Shown: positions 6,956-16,191, numbered from the stretch's first letter. The stretch is DNA of 19,718 nucleotides from Chlorobiaceae bacterium (GCA_013336025.1 JAAXUM010000003.1:1-19718), one strand, 5' to 3'. Notes: a model not told the origin generated them from the letters alone. A program made the numbers and translations.

Positions 6956-9340
6956 ATGGACACGCTTTCTTATGAAATCCTGAATAACGACCTGTTGTTC
7001 GGTAAAGACAAAGAGGAAAACATTGTAGGAGCCTATCAGTTCTCCGATACACATATCAGACTGTTTTTCAGGAATGAAGGGAAGGTCTCTCACCGGGATG
7101 AACAATTTTACCCCTTTTTTTTTCTCTCAGAAAGGTCCCTGCTTGAAGGATTCATCCCTGAAGAGAACAACAAATACTGGATTGTCAAATTAAACGGCAA
7201 CAACTTCTACAGATTTCTTGCCATTTTCAGTTGCTGGAAGGATTTCAGATCAGGGCTTGAATTTATTAACGGGAAAAACAGGGGTCTATCCTCTGAACCT
7301 GATTCATCTATCCCGGCTCCTTCCCTCATACCACTGACATACAGTAAAGGCGACGCCGTAACCCAGTATCTTTTACAAAGCGGAAAAACCATGTTCAAAG
7401 GTCTTGATTTTTCTTCTCTTCGAAGAATGCAGCTTGATATTGAAACATGCTACGATCCAAACAAAAGAAGAATAGGGTCGGGGATAGGGGAAGATGAAAT
7501 CATTATTGTTTCACTGAGTGATAACACCGGCTGGGAATACGTTATCCATTCAAAAAACAGTTGTGAAAAAGAACTTCTTGAAAAACTTGTTGATCTGATC
7601 ATTGAAAAAGATCCCGATGTCATTGAAGGTCACAACATTTTCAGCTTTGACCTGCCCTATCTTCAGAAGAGATGCGACTTCCATGGGATAAATTTTGCAA
7701 TAGGGCGAGACCGCACTCCGGTTAGATCATACCCTTCCAGCATACGTTTCGCCGAAAGGATTATTGATTATCCCTATTATGATATTCCAGGCAGACATGT
7801 GATTGATACTCTGTTTCTCGTACAGGGATATGATGTTTCAAAAAGAGCAATGCAAAGTTACGGTCTTAAAGCCGTCGCAAAATTTTTCGGGTTTGCCTCT
7901 CCTGAACGGACCTATATAGAGTATAAGGACATTATTTCCACATGGAAAAATAATCCTGATAAACTGCTTGCCTACGCTCTTGATGATGTCAGAGAAACAA
8001 GAGCACTTGCATCACATCTTTCAGGAAGCAACTATTATCTGTCACGGATGATGCCCTATACGTATGCAATGACTTCAAGACTTGGTCAGGCGGCTAAAAT
8101 TGAGGCCCTTTTTATAAGAGAATATCTTCGTCAAAAGCACTCTGTCCCAAAACCCTCTGCAGGTCAGCAGCACTCCGGGGGATACACCGAGGTATTTCTC
8201 AAAGGAATTCTCGGCCCGATAGTCTATGCGGATGTTGAATCACTCTACCCTTCAATAATGCTTACGTACGGCATTTGCCCTAAAACAGATGATCTTCGGG
8301 TATTCCAGGGAGTTCTGGGAAACCTGAAAGATCTGAGATTGAAGACAAAGAAATTATCGGGCGAAGAGAAACTGAAGGGCAATCTTCAGTTGGCAGACAA
8401 CTTTGATGCCATGCAGGGGTCATTCAAAATACTCATTAACGCGATGTATGGCTACCTCGGTTTCAACAATGGAATCTTTAATGATTTTGATGAGGCTGAC
8501 AAAGTTACCACCACAGGACAGGGAATAGCAAAAAAAATGATCCTTGAATTTGAAGGAAGAGGATGCAAAGTCATAGAGGTCGATACCGATGGTATTCTCT
8601 TTGTTCCCCCCTCGGATATCACGACTGAAGAGGCGGAAAGATCCCTTGTTCGTGAGGTTTCAGCGCTTATGCCCGATGGAATCAACATCGGCTATGACGG
8701 ACGATATAAAAAGATGATTTCTTACATGAAAAAAAATTATGCGCTGCTCGATTATGATAATGTCATGATCATAAAAGGCTCCTCGCTCACGAGCAGAAGC
8801 AGTGAAAAATTCGGCCGCGATTTTGTGAAAAGGGGATTTGAAAAACTTCTGTCTGAAGATATTACCGGTCTTCACGATCTCTACACTGAATACAAGGAAA
8901 AAATACTCGCCCACGCCCTTGACATTACCGATTTTTCAAGAACTGAAACACTTAAAACATCTATGGAACAGTATCTTGAAGATGTACGCTCTGGACGTCG
9001 ATCAAAATCAGTAACCTATGAGATTGCTTTGAAAGCCGGGCGACAGGTAACAAAAGGCGAAAGATTATCGTACTACATCTCGGGATCAGGAGGAATCAAT
9101 CAAACCTATGACAAGGGAAAACTTGCTTCAGACTGGAAAAAAGAGCGCCCGGATGATAATACCGTATTTTATCTGAAACGTCTCGATGAACATTGTCAGA
9201 AATTTCTTCCATTTTTTAAACCACAGGATTACAGCACCATTTTCTCTTCTGATACACTCTTCTCATTTTCGCCTGAAGGCATAGAGTTGATCAAAGAGAT
9301 CATCAATGTTGAAACTGATACATCAGGGTACACCGGGTAA
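6956..9340 (+). CDS. Family B DNA polymerase with 3'-5' exonuclease domain
   Basis: This 794-residue protein is a template-directed DNA polymerase of the PolB fold, probably for repair or translesion synthesis since bacteria replicate with PolC/DnaE. The exonuclease motifs are intact: Exo I D161-I-E163, Exo II N227-IFSF-D232, Exo III Y340-ALD-D344. Polymerase motif A is D426VESLYPS; motif B is K491ILINAMYG with Ala where Ser is usual; motif C is D543TDG with Gly where Ser is usual. All catalytic acids are present, so it should be active in both domains. The DTDG form suggests a bacterial PolB clade distinct from E. coli Pol II. It stands alone, about 280 bases before the flavodiiron gene. The ATG at 6956 has no strong ribosome binding site but no better start is visible. 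Confidence 0.93.
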   Translation: MDTLSYEILNNDLLFGKDKEENIVGAYQFSDTHIRLFFRNEGKVSHRDEQFYPFFFLSERSLLEGFIPEENNKYWIVKLNGNNFYRFLAIFSCWKDFRSGLEFINGKNRGLSSEPDSSIPAPSLIPLTYSKGDAVTQYLLQSGKTMFKGLDFSSLRRMQLDIETCYDPNKRRIGSGIGEDEIIIVSLSDNTGWEYVIHSKNSCEKELLEKLVDLIIEKDPDVIEGHNIFSFDLPYLQKRCDFHGINFAIGRDRTPVRSYPSSIRFAERIIDYPYYDIPGRHVIDTLFLVQGYDVSKRAMQSYGLKAVAKFFGFASPERTYIEYKDIISTWKNNPDKLLAYALDDVRETRALASHLSGSNYYLSRMMPYTYAMTSRLGQAAKIEALFIREYLRQKHSVPKPSAGQQHSGGYTEVFLKGILGPIVYADVESLYPSIMLTYGICPKTDDLRVFQGVLGNLKDLRLKTKKLSGEEKLKGNLQLADNFDAMQGSFKILINAMYGYLGFNNGIFNDFDEADKVTTTGQGIAKKMILEFEGRGCKVIEVDTDGILFVPPSDITTEEAERSLVREVSALMPDGINIGYDGRYKKMISYMKKNYALLDYDNVMIIKGSSLTSRSSEKFGRDFVKRGFEKLLSEDITGLHDLYTEYKEKILAHALDITDFSRTETLKTSMEQYLEDVRSGRRSKSVTYEIALKAGRQVTKGERLSYYISGSGGINQTYDKGKLASDWKKERPDDNTVFYLKRLDEHCQKFLPFFKPQDYSTIFSSDTLFSFSPEGIELIKEIINVETDTSGYTG

Positions 9341-9459
9341 AGGTGATAAAATACTGTCAGTTTTAACTTCATAAACGATTCATTTCGACCTCTGCTTATG
9401 TAACACGTTCTGATTGTTTATTTTCGGATAATCATGATTGGCGGCAGAAATTTTCACAG

Positions 9460-9468
9460 TTGTCCACA
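9460..9468 (+). promoter_or_regulatory. DnaA-box-like word TTGTCCACA
   Basis: TTGTCCACA differs from the canonical DnaA box TTATCCACA at one position. It lies alone in the gap before the flavodiiron gene, 16 bases before the -10-like TATTAT's paired -35. It could be a DnaA titration or regulatory site, or chance. Confidence 0.3.
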
Positions 9469-9475
9469 GGACTTC

Positions 9476-9504
9476 TTGAGGCCCTGAAAGAATTATTATA
9501 TTAT
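9476..9504 (+). promoter_or_regulatory. Weak promoter candidate for the flavodiiron gene
   Basis: TTGAGG, 17 bases, then TATTAT, about 120 bases before the ATG at 9623. The -10 is good and the -35 poor. No other well-spaced pair was evident in this 282-base gap. Confidence 0.25.
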
Positions 9505-9622
9505 GCTGTTACCCATGATTAACACGGTTTATAATCAATACTGTTCCTGAGGGGAACTATCAAGGGTATCATGGCGTAGACGTTCACATACTATTTTTTT
9601 AACACTTCATATCTGTATACTA

Positions 9623-10846
9623 ATGATTGACAATAAAGTTCTTCCTGTAACGAATGACGTCACATGGATCGGTGTACTTGATCCCGGGCTTATTACATTC
9701 GACATCGTTATGGAAACAAAATACGGTACAACCTACAACTCGTATTTTATTAATGCCGAGAAAAAAACCGTTATTGAAACAACCAAAGAAAAATTCTGGC
9801 CAACCTATCTTGCTAAAATAAAGGAAGTTACAAACCCTGAAGAGATTGAGTATATTATTGTTGACCATACTGAACCTGATCATTCAGGTAATGTGCGCAA
9901 TTTATTAAGCGTAGCTCCAAACGCAACCGTTGTAGGCAGCGGCAATGCTCTTAAATTTTTACGCGATCAGACTGGTCATGATTTTAAATCACTTGTTGTC
10001 AAAACCGGTGATACGCTTGATCTGGGCAATAAAACACTTCATTTCATCAATGCTCCGAATCTTCACTGGCCTGATACCATCTACACATGGCTTGAAGAAG
10101 ACCAGGTTCTCTTTACCTGTGATTCTTTCGGCTCTCATTTTTGCAATGAAGGAATGTATGATGACGTTGTAGGTGATTTTGATGATGCGTTTACCTACTA
10201 TTACGATGCCATATTGAGGCCATTCAGCAAATATATGCTTCAGGCAATAGAAAAAATCGCACCTCTTGATATCAGGATCATCTGCCCTGGGCACGGTCCT
10301 ATATTACGATCGAACTGGAAAAAATATGTTGATCTCTCTTACAGACTTGCTACAAAAGCAATCGCCATGCCGAATGAAAAAAACATTCTTATAGCGTACG
10401 TTTCGGCCTATGAAAACACCGCTCTTCTTGCAGAAAAAATTGCTGAAGGATTGAGAGAATCATGCGACTTTACCATCGAGATCTGCGATATTGAAAACAT
10501 CCATTTTTCAAAGCTTGAAGACAAACTTGCACACTGTTACGGGCTTATTATCGGCTCACCAACTATTAATCAGAATATCCTTTTACAGATTTATCAGGTA
10601 TTTGCAGCAATTAACCCGATAAGAGACAAAGGTAAACTTGCTGCTGCATTTGGCTCTTACGGATGGAGTGGCGAAGGAGTAAAAATGATCGAAACCAACC
10701 TCTCATTACTCAAACTCAAGGTTTTTGATCAGAATATTATGGTTAAGTTCAAACCTCATGAGCCCGAGTTTGAAAAATGCCGGTTGTTCGGAAAAGCATT
10801 CGCTGATAAAATGATTGAAATGTTTCAATTAAGCTGCAATCTCTGA
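9623..10846 (+). CDS. Flavodiiron protein (class A; A-type flavoprotein / rubredoxin:oxygen oxidoreductase family)
   Basis: Flavodiiron proteins reduce O2 to water and/or NO to N2O in the cytoplasm and protect anaerobes. The 407-residue product has an N-terminal metallo-beta-lactamase-like domain with all expected diiron ligands: H82-x-E84-x-D86-H87 (HTEPDHSG), H148, D167 (CDSFGSHF) and H224 (CPGHGPIL). A C-terminal flavodoxin-like FMN domain begins near residue 250 ([24 protein letters not shown]). There is no C-terminal rubredoxin or NAD(P)H oxidoreductase extension, hence class A. An external rubredoxin or similar donor is needed and none is encoded in the window. The gene is monocistronic: it has its own gap upstream and a strong terminator downstream. 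Such a gene fits a strictly anaerobic phototroph exposed to occasional oxygen. O2 versus NO preference cannot be read from the sequence. Confidence 0.94.
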   Translation: MIDNKVLPVTNDVTWIGVLDPGLITFDIVMETKYGTTYNSYFINAEKKTVIETTKEKFWPTYLAKIKEVTNPEEIEYIIVDHTEPDHSGNVRNLLSVAPNATVVGSGNALKFLRDQTGHDFKSLVVKTGDTLDLGNKTLHFINAPNLHWPDTIYTWLEEDQVLFTCDSFGSHFCNEGMYDDVVGDFDDAFTYYYDAILRPFSKYMLQAIEKIAPLDIRIICPGHGPILRSNWKKYVDLSYRLATKAIAMPNEKNILIAYVSAYENTALLAEKIAEGLRESCDFTIEICDIENIHFSKLEDKLAHCYGLIIGSPTINQNILLQIYQVFAAINPIRDKGKLAAAFGSYGWSGEGVKMIETNLSLLKLKVFDQNIMVKFKPHEPEFEKCRLFGKAFADKMIEMFQLSCNL

Positions 10847-10891
10847 TTGCTCCATGCCCTTATTTCGTAATGCTTTATCAATGAAATACCC

Positions 10892-10936
10892 TCAAAAAGC
10901 CTCATTGTTCAAAAAAAGAACAATGAGGCTTTTTGA
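10892..10936. terminator. Strong bidirectional intrinsic terminator
   Basis: A 19-bp perfect inverted repeat (10892-10910 with 10918-10936) encloses a seven-A loop. The arms contain AAAAAGCCTC and GAGGCTTTTT, so a U tract follows the GC-rich stem on both strands. It sits between the convergent flavodiiron gene (plus) and the dciA-like gene (minus) and can end both transcripts. Confidence 0.88.
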
Positions 10937-11090
10937 ATATCTCTTCAACTCATCGCTCATTATCTCATCAACAGTCACACATCAAAGTTGAACGCATCGA
11001 ACGCTCACATGTCAAACTGTCCGACTGGTGATTAAAACCATATTTCTGCAAGATGATAGTTCGACGGCAGAACGTTTTCAAAAGAGTCAT

Positions 11091-11384
11091 CTACCTGAAA
11101 ATGATCTCATCAATCATCTCTCTTCCCAAAGCCTCATTTACTTTCGTTTTTATCTCAATTTTTCTGTAATTAAGTTCCATTCGCCATGCAGCGCTTGTAA
11201 CTCTGACAAAAAGTTTGCCATCGGTATATCTCTCGACTGACGTTATCTCAGCGATCGTTGTGCCAACAACCTCTTTCCATATCTGCATCGTCCTGAAATC
11301 ATCAATAACCTTGTTCATTCCAAGAGTTCGACAGACATCCTGAACAACAGACGAAAGTATTCTCGGACTCTTTGTTCTTGACAT
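11091..11384 (-). CDS. DUF721 / DciA-like protein
   Basis: This 97-residue protein belongs to the DUF721 family, whose studied members (DciA) help load the replicative helicase DnaB in bacteria lacking DnaC/DnaI. Visible family features are the N-terminal helix (ILSSVVQDVCRTLGM), the central IWKEVVGTTIAEITSVERYTDGKLFVRV and the hydrophobic SAAWRMELNYRK, which together form the KH-like core. It is short, containing the core domain without a long tail. The ATG at 11384 lies 2 bases after the recF stop, so translation is probably coupled to recF. The dnaA-dnaN-recF context supports a replication role. The DciA function itself is inferred from the family, not shown here. Confidence 0.82.
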   Translation of the reverse strand: MSRTKSPRILSSVVQDVCRTLGMNKVIDDFRTMQIWKEVVGTTIAEITSVERYTDGKLFVRVTSAAWRMELNYRKIEIKTKVNEALGREMIDEIIFR

Positions 11385-11386
11385 TG

Positions 11387-12493
11387 CTATTTATCTTTAT
11401 CGTTTTTTAAAGCAAGTACAGGAACAGCACAAATCATGCTCGACTCTCTTTTAAGAGTGGATGTAATTATCGACTGACCCAGCGTTTCAAGAATCGTGAG
11501 AACATTTTCTGTTCTTTGATTATCAAGTTCACTGAATATATCGTCAAGAAGACATATTGGTTTTTTTCCTGTGATATCATAGAGATAATCATACATGGCA
11601 AGTTTCAGGCCAATAAGAAAAGTTCTTATTTGACCCTGGGATGCATATTTCCTGATCTCTTTGCCATTAATAAAAAACTCAAGATCATCTCTGTGTGGGC
11701 CACATGATGTCTGCGATCTTGTTAACTCATAACGATGGTTTTCATGATATTTGCTGAGATAACAAGAGGATATATCATCAATATTTTCAAATTTTACTGA
11801 TCTATCGAATATTGAACGATACAGGATGTCGGGCTCTTCATCATTAAAAAGTTTTTTAAAAACAGATCTGAAATGATTTTTGAATCTTTCAAGAAACTGT
11901 ACTCTTGTATATACAATTGATGCTGCAAGTTTTGCAAGATTTTCCGACCAGTACTGAAGCATTTCAAGTGAAGATTTATTTTCATTTATCTGCACAAGAA
12001 CAGCGTTTCTCTGGAGCAGAACTCTTCTGTATGTCAAGAGATCTTTAAGATACTTTTTATCCGATTGGCAAATAATATTATCTATAAATCTTCTTCTTTC
12101 TGATGGAGATCCGGTTATAATTGATATTTCAGGTGGGGCAAAAGTTATACAGGGAATTGTACCTACATGACTTGAGAATGTTTTTATCTCACTATTATTA
12201 ACAAGAAGAGATTTACCGTTTTTTTTTGAAAATGATATTTTTACATCAATTTCAGCGCTATTTTCACCTGAAAATGTACTATGCAGTGAAAATAGATCAC
12301 TTTTTTCGAAAAGGCAGTCACTATCAGCAGCACTCATAAAACCTTTTGTAAGCGCAGAATAATGAATACCTTCAAGAATATTCGTTTTTCCTGATCCATT
12401 TGAACCATAAAGAAGGGTTACACCTTCCTTTGGTTCAAAGGTCATGTTACTGTAATTTCTGAAGTTTTTAAAGGTTATCCGTGTAAGGTGCAA
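11387..12493 (-). CDS. recF: DNA replication/repair ATPase RecF
   Basis: RecF is a cytoplasmic SMC-like ABC ATPase that, with RecO and RecR, loads RecA at single-strand gaps. The 368-residue product starts MHLTRITFKNFRNYSNM, the family opening. It has Walker A GSNGSGKTN (30-38), the ABC signature region TRSQTSCGPHRDDLEFFING, a conserved KYASQGQIRTFLIGLKLA block, and Walker B KPICLLDDIFSELD (about 311-324). The C terminus QSIITST replaces the usual QVFITTT-type strand. The start is a TTG at 12493, supported by AAAAGGA about 7-8 bases upstream and by the family alignment; no ATG gives the N-terminal MHLTRI strand. The stop is two bases before the dciA-like ATG. Upstream lies a 323-base gap with a repeat, so recF probably has its own promoter or is read through from dnaN. 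Confidence 0.95.
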   Translation of the reverse strand: MHLTRITFKNFRNYSNMTFEPKEGVTLLYGSNGSGKTNILEGIHYSALTKGFMSAADSDCLFEKSDLFSLHSTFSGENSAEIDVKISFSKKNGKSLLVNNSEIKTFSSHVGTIPCITFAPPEISIITGSPSERRRFIDNIICQSDKKYLKDLLTYRRVLLQRNAVLVQINENKSSLEMLQYWSENLAKLAASIVYTRVQFLERFKNHFRSVFKKLFNDEEPDILYRSIFDRSVKFENIDDISSCYLSKYHENHRYELTRSQTSCGPHRDDLEFFINGKEIRKYASQGQIRTFLIGLKLAMYDYLYDITGKKPICLLDDIFSELDNQRTENVLTILETLGQSIITSTLKRESSMICAVPVLALKNDKDK

Positions 12494-12566
12494 TAATTAT
12501 TCCTTTTATTATATCTTTAGATTATCCTGAAATTCCTTTTTAGGTAAGCCTTTTTTGGAACTATTG

Positions 12567-12716
12567 TATAGGTCATCTCTATTTATTTATTCCGAAACCC
12601 GATTACTGCGTTGGGCAGTGCTCAAAATCCTCATGTACTATGTGTACACTCCGTTTTTTGCGCTCCGTCCGTCTTGTCTTCGGGCTTCTCATGACAATTA
12701 ATAGAGGTGCCCTATA
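12567..12716. repeat. MITE-like element with imperfect terminal inverted repeats
   Basis: The 150-bp stretch starts TATAGGTCATCTCTATT and ends, read in reverse complement, TATAGGGCACCTCTATT: 15 of 17 positions agree. The interior has a different base composition from the AT-rich flanks and includes TGTAC-TATGT-GTACA flanked by AAAA/TTTT. No ORF is present. Termini beginning TA could reflect insertion at a TA dinucleotide, as in Tc1/mariner or IS630-related MITEs, but no target duplication can be proved. Copy number elsewhere in the genome is unknown. Confidence 0.5.
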
Positions 12717-12762
12717 GTATGATTATTACAATAACAGAGTGATTGCTTTCTTAATAGACGGT

Positions 12763-12806
12763 ATCGCAATACACTATTTTTTAATAAAGTAATAGTGTAT
12801 TGCGAT
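12763..12806 (-). terminator. Hairpin downstream of dnaN (probable terminator or 3' end)
   Basis: ATCGCAATACACTATT (12763-12778) and its exact inverse (12791-12806) enclose a 12-base AT-only-rich loop. It begins 11 bases after the dnaN stop on the minus strand. There is no U run after the stem, so termination would be atypical; transcript-end stabilisation is an alternative. Confidence 0.5.
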
Positions 12807-12816
12807 TATTTGTGCG

Positions 12817-13941
12817 TCAAGCATTTATTCGTACAGGCATAACAAGAATAATCAGATTACCACTCTCTTTTTCCTGTGCAGGTTTAAAAATAACTGCTGT
12901 TGTAGGGCTTTTTAATTCTATTATTATCTCTTTTTCGTCAATATGTGCCAAAGCTGCTTCAATGAATTTTGCATTGAAACCAATGGTAATATCTTCTCCA
13001 TCATAGGTACATGAGAGCTCTTCCTGTGCAGATTCGCCTTCATTGGTATTTTCAGCCATGACTTTGACGATAGAATCAGCCAGAACCATCTTTATATCCC
13101 CAACACTGGAAAACCTTCCGACTCTTTTTACTGAATCATATATATTCGAACGATCGCATGATACCTGCTTATCATGTATAACAGGAATCACAGCCTCATA
13201 ATTAGGGTAGGGTTCAACAATGAGTGACGCATCGATCACTACATTTCTCTGACTGAAACGAACAAATCGTTTATCCTGGTCAAGCTGTATGGTAACAGTT
13301 TCATTAACAGGCAGTTTCTGTAAAATAGAGAGAACTCGTGCAGAAACAACAATTTTATGCTTCTCTTCGACATCGATCACCGTACTTTTTCTGCAACGCA
13401 CAAGCCTGTGACCATCAGTTGACACAGCAGTAATGGATGAGCTCTCCAGCTCAAAAAGAACACCCATCATGGCAGGCCTCATACCATCAACACTGCAGGC
13501 GAAAATTGTTTTCTGAATAAGGTACTGTAAATCTACTGATTGAAGATCCAGCGTGATATCATATTTTTTTTCAAATATCTCCATTTTGCTCTCAAAGAAA
13601 CAGGGTATCTTGTACCTGCCCTTATCGGTTGATATGGAAACAGTTCCATGATCACTGATCTCCTGCCGTTCAATAGAGAACGTTACCTCGGTATCATACA
13701 TGCTTCGAAGAAAATCCTGAAGGGTTCTGGCCTTGATACTGATATTTCCAGTGTCTTCAGAACTGATTTCACTTTTTGCTGTAATGGACATTTCACCATC
13801 AGATGCAAAGAGTGTCAGTACCCCGGGTTCTATTGAAAGATGAATATTTTCAAAGCGCGGATCGATTGCTTTTGAGGGAATAGCCTGACTTACCCTGTTG
13901 ACAGCATCCTGCAGGAGACGAATCGGAGAGGTGAATTTCAT
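12817..13941 (-). CDS. dnaN: DNA polymerase III beta subunit (sliding clamp)
   Basis: DnaN forms the ring-shaped dimer that holds DNA polymerase III on its template. From the ATG at 13941 the product is 374 residues, normal for the family, and opens [20 protein letters not shown], as most clamps do. Three consecutive clamp folds are recognisable by family blocks such as [20 protein letters not shown] (domain 1), [19 protein letters not shown] with [12 protein letters not shown] (domain 2) and [16 protein letters not shown] (domain 3). It ends LVMPVRINA, matching the typical MPMR(I/V) terminus that lines the partner-binding pocket. An upstream ATG at 13953 would add four residues and neither start has a good ribosome binding site. 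It is transcribed away from dnaA across a 400-base gap that has DnaA-box-like words, so autoregulation by DnaA is plausible. Confidence 0.96.
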   Translation of the reverse strand: MKFTSPIRLLQDAVNRVSQAIPSKAIDPRFENIHLSIEPGVLTLFASDGEMSITAKSEISSEDTGNISIKARTLQDFLRSMYDTEVTFSIERQEISDHGTVSISTDKGRYKIPCFFESKMEIFEKKYDITLDLQSVDLQYLIQKTIFACSVDGMRPAMMGVLFELESSSITAVSTDGHRLVRCRKSTVIDVEEKHKIVVSARVLSILQKLPVNETVTIQLDQDKRFVRFSQRNVVIDASLIVEPYPNYEAVIPVIHDKQVSCDRSNIYDSVKRVGRFSSVGDIKMVLADSIVKVMAENTNEGESAQEELSCTYDGEDITIGFNAKFIEAALAHIDEKEIIIELKSPTTAVIFKPAQEKESGNLIILVMPVRINA

Positions 13942-13953
13942 GATCTTCAGCAT

Positions 13954-14348
13954 TAACTATTTATTAAATATAATTTGTTGTCATTGTTGTTGGCGGTGTT
14001 GATTTCTTGACTACTGACGGAAAGATAAATTTAAGTGTTTAAAATAAATAGATTTACCCATTCCTGACACTCATTTGCCAATGTTGACAACCTGTGTATG
14101 CTTTACTGCTCGCGTGTTGGAGATTTGTTTATCAATCGAGAGGCTCTTTTGTACATGTTGACAGCCTCCATGTTATCAAGAACAATCCAACACTCCGCGA
14201 ACAAGTTGTTAACATATTTATCGGGTAATTTCTTCAAGCTTTTTCCGGTTCTGTTCATCTATCCCTGAACACCATTGTATCCGACGAGTCAGGAGATGAA
14301 CGGTATATTTTTTTTCCGAAAAAAACCGTTTCGCTCTCTGCAGAAAGG
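13954..14348. other. dnaA-dnaN intergenic region with DnaA-box-like words
   Basis: This gene-free 395-base AT-rich gap contains TGTTGACAA (14082-14090), TGTTGACAG (14156-14164) and TTGTTAACA (14206-14214). These relate to the TTGTCAACA words in the region upstream of dnaA. It could be a second part of a bipartite origin or a DnaA-controlled dnaN promoter. A possible dnaA terminator lies at its dnaA end. Confidence 0.45.
14299..14330 (-). terminator. Possible dnaA terminator hairpin
   Basis: AACGG (14299-14303) pairs with CCGTT (14326-14330), extended by a T-run/A-run stem (14308-14315 with 14319-14325) around a CCG loop, with a small bulge. It begins about 20 bases after the dnaA stop. The stem is mostly A-T, so strength is doubtful. 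Confidence 0.35.
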
Positions 14349-15821
14349 CTACATTGAGAGAATTTCAATTCTTTTTTTGAGCTCTTCAATTTTTTTTCTC
14401 TCCTCACTCTGCTCCTCCACACGACTGCCGACGGTGTTGACCGCATGAATAACTGTAGAATGATCTCTTCCTCCGAAATGAAGACCAATTGTTTTCAGTG
14501 AGGATTCCGTAAGATTTTTTGCAAGATACATCGCAATCTGCCTTCCTGTAGCGATCTCTTTTTTCTTTGATTTTCCTTTGAGATCATTCGGCGTAATAGA
14601 AAAGTATGAGCAAACGGCTTTTTCGATGGTATCAAGTGTCAACTGCTTTGTTGTATGCCTGATAATATCTTTAAGGGTCGTTTTGGTAAAATGAAGGTCA
14701 ATTTCACGGTTGTCAAGTGATTGTGCGGCCAGCAGTTTGACAATACACCCCTCCAGTTCACGAACATTCTCGGTAATGTTTGTGGCAATGAACTCAATAA
14801 CTGATTCATCAAGATTAACGCCACTTTGCTCGAGTTTACTGAGAATGATAGCTTTTCTGGTTTCATAATCAGGAGGTTGAATATCAGCAGAGAGTCCCCA
14901 GTTGAATCTTGAAATCAGACGGTCTTCTATTCCCTTGATATCCTTGATAGGACGATCGGAAGAGAGGATGATCTGCTTGTTCGTCTGGTGAAGGGTATTG
15001 AAAATATGAAAAATTTCTTCCTGTGTTTTCTCCTTGCCTGCAAAAAACTGAATGTCATCGATAATAAGAACATCAATTGATCGGTAGAACGAAGAGAATT
15101 CCTGAATTTTCCCGTTTTGAATGGCGTTTACAAAATCGACGGCAAATTTCTCGCTGGAAACATAGAGTACTTTTTCTGAAAGACAGTTTTCCCGGACGCT
15201 GTTACCGATTGCCTGCATCATATGTGTTTTTCCAAGACCCACTCCGCCATAGATAACAAGGGGATTAAAAGCATTAAGACCAGGATTCTGAGCTACAGAT
15301 TTAGAAGCTGCAAAAGCCAGTGAGTTACAATCGCCTCTGATAAGAGTTTCAAAAACGTATTTTGGATTCAGGTGCGTCTCGAATCTCAGCAGGTTTTTAT
15401 CAAAAGTCTCTTTGTTTTTAATTTCTTTTGATAAATCGGGATCGGGAGTGTAACCGCCCTGCTGCGTGTTCCGGTGAGGAAGTTCTATGGTTACCGGCTG
15501 GCCCTGAGACTTGTCCATGACGATTGAATACATCAGTTTCGCGTCATGTCCGATAACGTCCTTCAGTGCCTGCTTGAGAAACGAAGAGTAATTTTCTTCT
15601 ATCCATTCATAAAAAAACTGGCTGGGAACCTGTATGGTTAATTCGCTGCCGGAAAAGTTTACCGGTTTTATAGGGGAGAACCATGTTTTATAGGCAAGAG
15701 GATTGATTTTTTCCCTGATAGCCGCCATACAGGAATCCCACACCTGCTGTTCAAGCAATATTGATTTGTGGAGATTCGGGGGAATCCTGACTTCAGGAGC
15801 TCTGTTTGTAGATTCGGACAT
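14349..15821 (-). CDS. dnaA: Chromosomal replication initiator DnaA
   Basis: DnaA is the AAA+ ATPase that binds DnaA boxes and melts oriC. From the ATG at 15821 the product is 490 residues. Domain I ([26 protein letters not shown]) is followed by a short linker and then [17 protein letters not shown]. Walker [10 protein letters not shown] is near 192-200 and Walker [13 protein letters not shown] near 251-262. Domain IV contains the DnaA signature [13 protein letters not shown] (about 449-461), which reads the DnaA box. An in-frame GTG at 15875 would add 18 residues (508 total); it overlaps a DnaA-box-like TCATCCACA and those residues lack family resemblance, so I prefer 15821, though neither has a strong ribosome binding site. 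The gene is divergent from rpmH across the probable oriC. Confidence 0.97.
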   Translation of the reverse strand: MSESTNRAPEVRIPPNLHKSILLEQQVWDSCMAAIREKINPLAYKTWFSPIKPVNFSGSELTIQVPSQFFYEWIEENYSSFLKQALKDVIGHDAKLMYSIVMDKSQGQPVTIELPHRNTQQGGYTPDPDLSKEIKNKETFDKNLLRFETHLNPKYVFETLIRGDCNSLAFAASKSVAQNPGLNAFNPLVIYGGVGLGKTHMMQAIGNSVRENCLSEKVLYVSSEKFAVDFVNAIQNGKIQEFSSFYRSIDVLIIDDIQFFAGKEKTQEEIFHIFNTLHQTNKQIILSSDRPIKDIKGIEDRLISRFNWGLSADIQPPDYETRKAIILSKLEQSGVNLDESVIEFIATNITENVRELEGCIVKLLAAQSLDNREIDLHFTKTTLKDIIRHTTKQLTLDTIEKAVCSYFSITPNDLKGKSKKKEIATGRQIAMYLAKNLTESSLKTIGLHFGGRDHSTVIHAVNTVGSRVEEQSEERKKIEELKKRIEILSM

Positions 15822-15867
15822 AAAAAACGATTGTTTGAAAGAGGGTATGGCGGCGATAATAACGGAA

Positions 15868-16191
15868 TCATCCACATCCGATGTTCATAAGGTAAAGTTT
15901 TCAACAGATAAAAAACAATTTTAGTCGATAAAAAACCAGAGAAGGCCGGTATTCATAAAACCCATCTTTTCAACATCCTATATTATTTATTTATTTGGTT
16001 TTACGGGAATTCGGATTGCCAGTTGTCAACATGTGTTGATTTGTTCCAGTCTGCTTCTGTTGCGGTTTTTTGGCCCCCGAACTTTTTTTATCAACAAGTT
16101 GTCAACAATGTTGATAAAAAAAGTTCGGGAGTGTTGATGAGTTTCGGGTGTACGTTTTTTTTAAAAAAACAGCGTCGTTATTGGTGGATAA
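15868..16191. other. oriC: Probable origin of replication (oriC) with DnaA-box cluster
   Basis: The dnaA-rpmH gap carries a dense set of DnaA-box-like words: TCATCCACA (15868-15876), TTTTCAACA (15898-15906 and 15967-15975), TTGTCAACA (16023-16031 and 16099-16107), TTATCAACA (16088-16096), and in inverse TGTTGATAA (16109-16117), TGTTGATGA (16132-16140) and GGTGGATAA (16183-16191). An AT-rich stretch (about 15976-16000) could be the unwinding element. Position between dnaA and rpmH is the classical oriC location. The prevalent word here, TTWTCAACA, departs from the canonical TTATCCACA at one base. Confidence 0.75.
16076..16129. repeat. 21-bp perfect inverted repeat containing DnaA-box-like words
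   Basis: The 21 bases at 16076-16096 (CCCGAAC, seven T, ATCAACA) are repeated in exact inverse at 16109-16129. The 12-base spacer holds a further TTGTCAACA. The repeat could form a long cruciform or hairpin. Its AT arms end in GC clamps, and each inner arm is a TTATCAACA word, so the unit presents three DnaA-box-like words in a symmetrical layout. Confidence 0.85.

Larger units (their letters stand above)
12494..12816. other. Gap between dnaN and recF
   Basis: These 323 bases carry no credible gene. They hold a MITE-like repeat (12567-12716) and a strong hairpin just past the dnaN stop (12763-12806). The stretch next to recF is AT-rich and supplies its ribosome binding site; a recF promoter probably lies there but I could not fix one. 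Confidence 0.6.

Noticed and set aside
15875..15877. GTG at 15875 as the dnaA start (508 residues).
   Set aside because: The extra 18 residues do not resemble DnaA N-termini and the codon overlaps a DnaA-box-like word; kept only as an alternative.
16156..16171. T-run/A-run hairpin after the oriC palindrome.
   Set aside because: Pure A-T stem with almost no loop; expected by chance in AT-rich DNA and not needed by any neighbouring gene.
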